Shown in pieces: positions 58,340 through 64,000 of a DNA stretch of 64,000 nucleotides (position 1 is its first letter; the number at the start of each line of letters is the position of its first letter). Position numbers and translations under genes: made by a program. Below the pieces are notes generated by a model, which saw only the letters and a list, made by a program, of their open reading frames with translations, made no database searches and was not told the origin of the DNA. Origin of the DNA: Bacillota bacterium (GTDB lineage: Bacteria > Bacillota > Clostridia > Lachnospirales > Lachnospiraceae); assembly GCA_023399055.1 (NCBI GenBank), contig JAEWQV010000027.1:186001-250000 (forward strand), read 5' to 3'.

Positions 58340-59563
58340 ATGGAGAATAATAAAATACTATCAATTAAAGATTTATCAATCTCATTTCAAACTTCTGCAG
58401 GTACAGTAAATGTCATTCGAGGAATGAATTTAGATTTACATAAGGGTGAAACGGTCGCAATCGTTGGCGAAAGCGGTAGTGGTAAATCAGTAACTGTAAA
58501 AGCAATTATGGGTATTCTAAGTAGCAATGGTAAGATTAATAACGGTTCTATTCAATTTGAATATGACAGAGATGGTCAGCCTGTTGAAGTGGATTTATTA
58601 AAGCTAACAAAACGTGAGATGAGAAGTCGTATTAACGGTAAACGAATCGCTATGGTATTCCAAGATCCGATGACCTCACTTAATCCGACCATGACCATAG
58701 GTGCCCAAATCATGGAGGGAATGATTTATCACTATAAAACTTCCAAAAAAGAAGCACATAAAAAGGCAGTGGAGCTTCTGGAGTTAGTTGGAATTACTGA
58801 TCCGGAAAAGAGAATGAAGAACTATCCGCATCAATTATCCGGTGGTATGAGACAAAGAGTTGTTATTGCCATTGCACTTGCTTGTGATCCTGAACTGCTG
58901 ATATGTGATGAACCGACTACAGCTCTGGATGTTACCATACAGGCTAAGATTTTAGAATTAATTAAGAGTATTCAGGAAAAGACCGGTATCTCTGTAATAT
59001 ATATCACTCATGATCTTGGTGTTGTTGCAAAGGTAGCTGATTATGTGGCAGTTATGTATGCCGGTAAGGTTGTAGAAAAGGGGACTACGGATGAGATCTT
59101 TTATCAGCCGAAGCACCCCTATACCTGGGGATTATTATCCGCAATGCCTGATTTAAACAGTGCGGATGATAGATTATATACAATACCGGGTAGTCCTCCA
59201 AATCTATTACATACCATTAAAGGCGATGCCTTTGCACCACGTAATATCTATGCCATGAATATTGATTTTGAGGAAGAGCCTCCGATGTTTAAAATCACGG
59301 ATACTCATTATGCGGCGACTTGGTTGTTGCATGAGGATGCTCCAAAGATAGATATGCCAAGTGAGCTTCGTACAAGAATAGAAGTGATGTTGAAGGATTT
59401 AAAGGCTGATAAAAATACTGAAAAGAATACTGAAAAGAATACTGAAAAGAATATGGTATTAGCAACTACGAATACATCAGCAAGCATTGTTGAAGCTTCT
59501 GTTGTAAAACAACCTGAGAATAAATCACTGGAAGAAACGGAGGCGATAGACGATGGAAAATAA
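58340..59563 (+). CDS. oppD: Oligopeptide ABC transporter ATPase OppD
   Basis: A 407-residue ATPase. Walker A is GESGSGKSVT, the signature LSGGMRQRVVIAIAL and Walker B LLICDEPTTALDVT. The C-terminal region from about 260 has the oligopeptide-type extension, in which the usual four-cysteine iron-sulfur motif is not seen. Near residues 355-370 is a run of NTEK repeats encoded by three exact 12-bp units, giving an unusual charged tail. It overlaps oppF by 11 bp. Confidence 0.94.
   Translation: MENNKILSIKDLSISFQTSAGTVNVIRGMNLDLHKGETVAIVGESGSGKSVTVKAIMGILSSNGKINNGSIQFEYDRDGQPVEVDLLKLTKREMRSRINGKRIAMVFQDPMTSLNPTMTIGAQIMEGMIYHYKTSKKEAHKKAVELLELVGITDPEKRMKNYPHQLSGGMRQRVVIAIALACDPELLICDEPTTALDVTIQAKILELIKSIQEKTGISVIYITHDLGVVAKVADYVAVMYAGKVVEKGTTDEIFYQPKHPYTWGLLSAMPDLNSADDRLYTIPGSPPNLLHTIKGDAFAPRNIYAMNIDFEEEPPMFKITDTHYAATWLLHEDAPKIDMPSELRTRIEVMLKDLKADKNTEKNTEKNTEKNMVLATTNTSASIVEASVVKQPENKSLEETEAIDDGK
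59414..59449 (+). repeat. Three exact 12-bp repeats within oppD
   Basis: AATACTGAAAAG occurs three times in tandem in frame, encoding Asn-Thr-Glu-Lys each time. Such arrays change copy number by replication slippage without breaking the frame. Confidence 0.9.
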
Positions 59564-60476
59564 TAAGCCTCTCTTAGAAGTGAAGGGTTTAAAACAGTAT
59601 TTTAGAATCAATCGTAAGTTCACGGTGAAAGCAGTAGATGACGTTAGTTTTCAAATCAATCCAGGTGAGACCTACGGCTTGGTGGGTGAATCCGGTAGTG
59701 GCAAATCTACCATTGGTCGATCAATTATTCGTTTATATGAGCCAACGGCTGGAGATGTTGTTTTTAATGGTCAGAATATCTCGGGTAAATTATCAGTGAA
59801 GGATACACAGCTATTACGTACTAAAATGCAGATGATATTCCAAGATCCTATGGCATGTTTGAATCCCAGAAAGAAGGTAATGGATATTATTGCTCAGGGT
59901 CTGGATATTCATCATCTATACAAATCCCAAGAGGAGCGTAGGGATAAGGTATATGAGATGCTGGATTTGGTGGGTTTATCCCATGAACATGCAACTCGCT
60001 ATCCACATCAATTTTCTGGTGGACAGAGACAGCGTATCGGAATTGCAAGAGCGTTAATTATGAATCCTGATCTTATTATTGCAGATGAGGCAATTAGTGC
60101 GCTGGATGTATCCATTCAGGCACAGGTAGTCAACCTTATGAAGGACATTCAGGTTAAGACAAAGACGGCTTACCTATTCATTGCACATGATTTGTCCATG
60201 GTAAAATATATATCCGATCGAATTGGAGTGTTACATCTGGGACACTTAGTGGAAACAGGTACAAAAGATGAAATTTTTGATAATCCAATCCACCCGTACA
60301 CAAAATCCTTACTTTCTGCAATTCCCCAGCCAAATCCGAAGGTAGAAAAGCAGCGGACTTCTGTTTCTTATGATTATGCTACCAGTGGAATCGACTATCA
60401 TAAGGGAAAACAACAGCATATCAGTGGGCAGCATTATGTACTGGCAACGGATGAAGAGCTGAAAAAATGGAAGTAA
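59553..60476 (+). CDS. oppF: Oligopeptide ABC transporter ATPase OppF
   Basis: A 307-residue ATPase, partner of OppD. Walker A is GESGSGKST, the signature FSGGQRQRIGIARA and Walker B LIIADEAISALDVS, with the C-terminal HPYTKSLLSAIPQPNP motif typical of OppF/DppF. It is the last gene of the opp operon and overlaps oppD by 11 bp. Confidence 0.95.
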   Translation: MENNKPLLEVKGLKQYFRINRKFTVKAVDDVSFQINPGETYGLVGESGSGKSTIGRSIIRLYEPTAGDVVFNGQNISGKLSVKDTQLLRTKMQMIFQDPMACLNPRKKVMDIIAQGLDIHHLYKSQEERRDKVYEMLDLVGLSHEHATRYPHQFSGGQRQRIGIARALIMNPDLIIADEAISALDVSIQAQVVNLMKDIQVKTKTAYLFIAHDLSMVKYISDRIGVLHLGHLVETGTKDEIFDNPIHPYTKSLLSAIPQPNPKVEKQRTSVSYDYATSGIDYHKGKQQHISGQHYVLATDEELKKWK

Positions 60477-60536
60477 AAAGTAAAGATAATTATACTCAAT
60501 AAGATAAATAAAAACAAAATAGTTGCAAAAAGATAA

Positions 60537-60632
60537 AGTGTCAATATAATCATCTGGACTTGCCTGGCATTCAGTGTTTGCAAAAATGTAACCACTAGAT
60601 GCCGGTCTATTCCACCTTGTTATATTGACACT
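60537..60632. repeat. 96-bp imperfect palindrome after the opp operon
   Basis: Outer arms AGTGTCAATATAA (60537-60549) and TTATATTGACACT (60620-60632) are exact inverted repeats. Inside, GGCATTCAGTG (60566-60576) faces CACTAGATGCC (60593-60603). There is no T-run; a mobile hairpin element or a folded RNA is possible. Confidence 0.7.
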
Positions 60633-60747
60633 GATTTATTTGGAAGTAGCTATATAAAATGTTATAGTTAGTATAATTGGATATGCTAGGAAGCTCACTA
60701 ACTGTTAACTCAACAATTAAGATTTAGGAATAGACATAAAGTAAATA

Positions 60748-60999
60748 TTAATCTACTAAACGTTTTCCATTCACACACACGCGACCACCATCCGGACATT
60801 TCGCATCAAATATACCTGCTTTGTCTTTTCCGTAATCCAGGTCAGCACCATTTTGCAAGGCATAGACAAAGGGATATATACTATGCCACAGTTCATGACA
60901 TATTGGTGGACATAAATCCTCCACAATAAATTCTTCACCTGTTTTATGATATCCACCTCTGCACTTGCTTTCTGTTATTGTCAGTAATACTTTTGCCAT
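60748..60999 (-). CDS. TIGR04076-type small Cys-rich protein
   Basis: An 83-residue protein with Cys residues in SKCRGGYHKTGEEF, EDLCPPICHELWHSIYPFVYALQNGADLDYG and AKCPDGGRVCVNGKR. The order (Cys..GH/YHK.G..F, CP..C......YP...AL..GA, CPD) fits the TIGR04076 family, whose function is unknown; metal binding is probable. AGGAG precedes the ATG at 60999 on the minus strand. It follows the metalloprotease-like gene by 19 bp on the same strand, so the two probably form an operon. Confidence 0.85.
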   Translation of the reverse strand: MAKVLLTITESKCRGGYHKTGEEFIVEDLCPPICHELWHSIYPFVYALQNGADLDYGKDKAGIFDAKCPDGGRVCVNGKRLVD

Positions 61000-61018
61000 A
61001 GGTACTCCTCGTATTATC

Positions 61019-61834
61019 TTATTTATAATTAACTATGGTTCTTTTTGAGAAACCCTTATATCCTTTTCTAAATTCTTCTACAATGCCTGGAATGTTATTG
61101 TTCTTCCAGCAATCCACTAGATAAAACATACCACACATACAGGCATATTTGTCATAATAATCTCCATAGATTGCATTATGTAGGTATGCTTTTTGCTCTG
61201 TTCTATCGGAAGAGGTTATAGCCAACTTCATCATTTCTATACTTCTGTACTTTGCCTGCTGTAATTTTTCACTATTCCAGTCTACTTCATTAATATCTTT
61301 ATCATCATAGGAAACGAGATGTGCAAATCCTTCATGGAAGGTATGGGCATCAAGCTGTGAAATGTAATCACCATGGTCTATATCATCGTCAATACCAGCT
61401 ATTGTTTTGCTAATGCACACATGACATAATTCATGAGTCAGCAGATTATGTACTACACTTGCTATATCGCATTTTCCCTCGTATTTCGCCCATAAACCCA
61501 AATCCAAAAGTACATTGTATTGCCCATCAGGGGACTTTAAAACAGTGGCATCATTTGGTTCTGGAAAACCTATAATCAGATTAATAGTGATATCCTCTAA
61601 GATATGTCTCCACGTCGGAAACAACGCATCCCAGATAGAAACATTACAGGGGTAGAAATCCTTAACAGAGTCAATAATTAACTTGCATATCCGTCCTACA
61701 GCTTCTTTGTGTTCAGCCTCATAAGAAGGTTCTTCGAATGAATAACCTTCTGCTCTGAAAAACCATTCTTCCTTATAGGATAGAATAGATTTCCCTGCAA
61801 TATAATCACAAACAATATTACTTTTAATTTTCAT
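61019..61834 (-). CDS. Putative zinc metallopeptidase
   Basis: A 271-residue cytoplasmic protein of unknown family. Around residue 135 it has NLLTHELCHVCI, matching the HExxH zinc-peptidase motif (His-Glu-Leu-Cys-His), and about 30 residues later FHEGFAHLVSYDD, where a further ligand could lie. This is the layout of gluzincin-like peptidases. There is no signal peptide. It shares the minus strand with the TIGR04076 gene. The absence of an export signal suggests an intracellular target; activity is inference from the motif only. Confidence 0.65.
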   Translation of the reverse strand: MKIKSNIVCDYIAGKSILSYKEEWFFRAEGYSFEEPSYEAEHKEAVGRICKLIIDSVKDFYPCNVSIWDALFPTWRHILEDITINLIIGFPEPNDATVLKSPDGQYNVLLDLGLWAKYEGKCDIASVVHNLLTHELCHVCISKTIAGIDDDIDHGDYISQLDAHTFHEGFAHLVSYDDKDINEVDWNSEKLQQAKYRSIEMMKLAITSSDRTEQKAYLHNAIYGDYYDKYACMCGMFYLVDCWKNNNIPGIVEEFRKGYKGFSKRTIVNYK

Positions 61835-62108
61835 AAATACCTCTTTCTATCTTTCGTGGATTAACAATATAAATGCATGCAAAAGAATCATAACAGGTCA
61901 ATTTATCATGTTTTTATTGTATTCTACATATGAATTTACCACAATAAGTTTTTATAATTATTTAAACTTTGTTACACATCCTAAATTGCAAAAAGTTATT
62001 TTACAGTAATATCCATGAGTGTTATACTTTTACCAATAGCTGAGAGGAAAATTAACAGAAATGCAACAATAAATTAATGTTGATAAAAAAAGAAAGGATG
62101 TAAAACGA

Positions 62109-62330
62109 TTGGAGTGCCCTTATTGTAAAAAACTAATGCAGCCTGGATCAATTGATGTATATGATACATTGAGTTGGTCTCCAAGTAATGAGCGGAGAAA
62201 AGGACCTACAAAATACTCAATAGCAAAGAATGGTGTATTAATGGCAAAATATTATTTGTTATTTCCTGCTTCACAAGAAGCCTTTTATTGTATGGAATGT
62301 AAAAAAATCATTATTGACTTAAATGAATAA
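62109..62330 (+). CDS. Small zinc-ribbon protein (PF20097/DUF6487-like)
   Basis: A 73-residue protein with CPYCKK at residues 3-8 and CMECKK near the end, forming one likely four-cysteine zinc ribbon around a beta-rich middle that contains SWSPSNERRKGPTKY. Clostridial proteins of this form are grouped as PF20097. Translation starts at TTG 62109, with AAAGGATG upstream at a somewhat long distance. It stands alone; its function is unknown. Confidence 0.72.
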   Translation: MECPYCKKLMQPGSIDVYDTLSWSPSNERRKGPTKYSIAKNGVLMAKYYLLFPASQEAFYCMECKKIIIDLNE

Positions 62331-62436
62331 ATTCAACGAGTTTCTAGCTATTCATTACCATAGCTTTAATACTGGATTGTTATGATTGCTATTTTTCTAT
62401 AATAAATCATTAAACAGAGATATTTACTCACAGACA

Positions 62437-62463
62437 GGAAAGAACGCATACTGCGTTCTTTCC
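62437..62463. terminator. Bidirectional terminator
   Basis: GGAAAGAACGCA (62437-62448) pairs perfectly with TGCGTTCTTTCC (62452-62463) across a 3-base loop. It serves the amidase gene and the zinc-ribbon gene. Confidence 0.8.
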
Positions 62464-62488
62464 GTTCCTTAGTTGCTATATATCAATC

Positions 62489-63058
62489 CTATGCGAATCC
62501 AAAATACCGCATAATCCCAAGGTATATGCCATAAGCAAAACCATACTGATTACTTGCAAGCTTCTGCGCATCGGAAACATTGCTAACATATGCAAGCTCA
62601 ACCAGTAGAGCTGTCATTTGAGTTCGGCGAAGAACATAAAGGGATGGATTCAATCGTACACCATTGTTCTTCGTGCCCACAGTCTGAACAATTCCATTTA
62701 AAATCTGTTGTGCCATCCACTGGGCTTGTGTATTAAACTGATAAATATAAACCTCAGTACCGTTAACTGCTGGGTTATTGTTAGCGTTACAATGAATGCT
62801 AATAAAATAATCTGCTGGCCATTCATTTGCAAGTCGAACTCTCTCAGCTAGGCTAGTTGAATTATTGGTTCCTAAAACAGTTGTTGGAGTAGGTCGTGAG
62901 AGTCGTGCATCAAATCTTGGATCGTTATTAAGGAGATTGGCTAGATAAACACCAACCTGATATGTGACATCTTGTTCGAACAGTCCATTCCCGACTGCTC
63001 CAGCATTGTGAAATCCGGTTGGATTATGACCTTGGTCGATAAATATTTTAATGGGCAT
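62489..63058 (-). CDS. N-acetylmuramoyl-L-alanine amidase (Amidase_3)
   Basis: A 189-residue zinc amidase that cuts the amide bond between MurNAc and the peptide stem of peptidoglycan. The zinc ligands are visible in FIDQGHNP, the Glu in GLFEQDVTY and the His in FISIHCNAN; the catalytic Glu is in LLVELAYVSN. It has no signal peptide and no cell-wall-binding repeats, as in CwlC-like enzymes that act at mother-cell lysis during sporulation; phage lysins are an alternative. GGGATGTG precedes the ATG at 63058. No phage genes flank it. Confidence 0.9.
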   Translation of the reverse strand: MPIKIFIDQGHNPTGFHNAGAVGNGLFEQDVTYQVGVYLANLLNNDPRFDARLSRPTPTTVLGTNNSTSLAERVRLANEWPADYFISIHCNANNNPAVNGTEVYIYQFNTQAQWMAQQILNGIVQTVGTKNNGVRLNPSLYVLRRTQMTALLVELAYVSNVSDAQKLASNQYGFAYGIYLGIMRYFGFA

Positions 63059-63296
63059 GGAGACACATCCCTTCTATTTGCTATTAATATCATATTCCTA
63101 ATAAACAGACTTGTTACATAATAGGCAAAATTCCTGCTCAAAGAATTAAATAGGTTAAAAAAGATACTATTATTAGGTAATTATCAAAATGACGAATACA
63201 TATTAGAAAATAAATGCTAGAAAAATTTCGTTTTTGTATTGTATTTGATTTTTTGGAGATAATTAGAAGTACTGATTTTTGAAAGGAGATTTATTT

Positions 63297-63938
63297 ATGA
63301 AAGCGCGAATTTTAGTTATCTTATTAATTATCTTTACTGTTGTATTTACTGGTTGTAGAAGAAATAATGACGACGATAATGCAGCAGCAACAAAGGCACC
63401 TACAACAGCAGTAACGAAAGCACCTACAACAGCACCAACAACTGCGACCACAACAGCACCCACAAATGCTGCGACACAAACACCGGATGATACAGACGCA
63501 GTTACAACAGCATCAATAGTTAACACAGAGGATGCATTTTTAAAGGCTATCAGCAAGGATGGAACTTGGATTATAGCAATTTTAAGTGATATGTCAATTG
63601 ACAAAGAACTTGTACTTGAAGGCGAATTCAAGAACGGTAAGCAGGATGAAGCAGGTAAAGATGTAATTCAAAGAAAAATTGCTTTATATACACAGGATGC
63701 GGATCGAAACATTACCAATCGTTTTACACTCACTGCACCTAAGCTCACAGTAAAAAGCCCAAAGGCTAGTATTCAGCATGGTAAATTTAAAGGCGATATC
63801 TATGTTGATGTTGCAGACTTCCAGTTAATTGATACCGAAGTAGAAGGAAATGTATATTTTACTAAACAGGAATATATGGACTCATTTAAAGCGGATGAGA
63901 CTTCTAAAGTTAGCGGTAAGAAGGAATTGGCAAAGTAG
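63297..63938 (+). CDS. Lipoprotein of unknown function
   Basis: A 213-residue lipoprotein. The signal MKARILVILLIIFTVVFTGC puts the lipidated Cys at 20. A Thr/Ala/Pro linker with repeated KAPTTA motifs runs to about residue 65. The C-terminal domain (about 70-213) begins NTEDAFLKAISKDGTWIIAILSDMSIDKELVLEGEF and continues as short repeated beta strands (LTAPKLTVKSPKASIQHGKFKGDIYVDVADFQLIDTEVEGNVYF), which suggests a right-handed beta-helix or polymer-like stack. AAAGGAG precedes the ATG at 63297. Function unknown. Confidence 0.75.
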   Translation: MKARILVILLIIFTVVFTGCRRNNDDDNAAATKAPTTAVTKAPTTAPTTATTTAPTNAATQTPDDTDAVTTASIVNTEDAFLKAISKDGTWIIAILSDMSIDKELVLEGEFKNGKQDEAGKDVIQRKIALYTQDADRNITNRFTLTAPKLTVKSPKASIQHGKFKGDIYVDVADFQLIDTEVEGNVYFTKQEYMDSFKADETSKVSGKKELAK

Positions 63939-64000
63939 TAACAAAGAAGTAACAGTGTAATATGTTTTTTAAACAAGTAAGATAATAAGGGTTCTTATCC

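Noticed and set aside
1..64000. tRNA, rRNA, CRISPR arrays, transposases or prophage
   Set aside because: No cloverleaf-like segments with TTCRA arms, no regularly spaced repeats and no recombinase or transposase proteins were seen. The amidase at 62489 has no phage neighbours.

Overview
The window looks like chromosome of a low-GC, spore-forming, fermentative Clostridium of the Lachnospiraceae type, close to Lachnoclostridium (Clostridium) phytofermentans. That placement is inferred from gene content and codon use, not from a search. Supporting signs are the AT-rich sequence, AAGGAGG ribosome sites, sigma-A type promoters (TTGACA-N17-TATAAT), Rex, rubredoxin, a Re-citrate/homocitrate-type synthase, xylose isomerase, and many lipoproteins with Thr/Pro linkers. 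No rRNA, tRNA, CRISPR array, prophage or transposase gene was found.

Layout. 1-210 is the tail of a phospholipid synthase. 235-13676 is an alpha-glucan utilisation island: a divergent LacI-family regulator, malQ, glucan phosphorylase, a sugar ABC importer (lipoprotein plus two permeases, no ATPase gene), a surface lipoprotein alpha-amylase and a GH133 debranching enzyme. 13816-15393 (minus strand) holds two translationally coupled unknown genes and luxS. 15647-18666 is a GHKL kinase/LytTR regulator pair, then a LytTR-type direct repeat, a promoter, an 18-residue amphipathic peptide gene and an isolated FtsX-like four-helix membrane protein. This is the strongest candidate for an undescribed system. 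18706-21626 holds a HAD phosphatase, trpS and a hydroxyacid dehydrogenase. 21760-26195 (minus strand) is the potABCD polyamine importer with its XRE-cupin regulator.

26500-31893 carries small unknown proteins (one a duplicated Gly/Cys-rich membrane peptide), a cupin, a metallo-beta-lactamase-fold lipoprotein, an AraC regulator and an intracellular subtilase. 32210-38448 holds xylA, a rubredoxin gene with a palindromic operator, a sulfur-transfer/tRNA operon (cysteine desulfurase, TtcA-like, TcdA) and two membrane proteins. 38793-42198 is a synthase, isocitrate dehydrogenase and GntR operon with a matching FadR-type operator. 42363-50865 holds an ABC-F ATPase, Rex, a coiled-coil protein, acpS, nnr, alr, mazF without mazE, and a CNNM/CBS protein. 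51100-54137 holds a secreted two-repeat protein, a histidine phosphatase, rlmH and a ferritin-like protein. 54512-60476 is the oppABCDF peptide importer behind a leader terminator. 60748-63938 ends with small zinc-type proteins, a putative metalloprotease, a cell-wall amidase and a lipoprotein.

The genes fit an organism that degrades alpha-glucan at the cell surface, imports the oligosaccharides and splits them phosphorolytically, and that also takes up peptides and polyamines. RNA hairpins near start codons are unusually prominent: several Shine-Dalgarno sequences lie in or next to stable stems.
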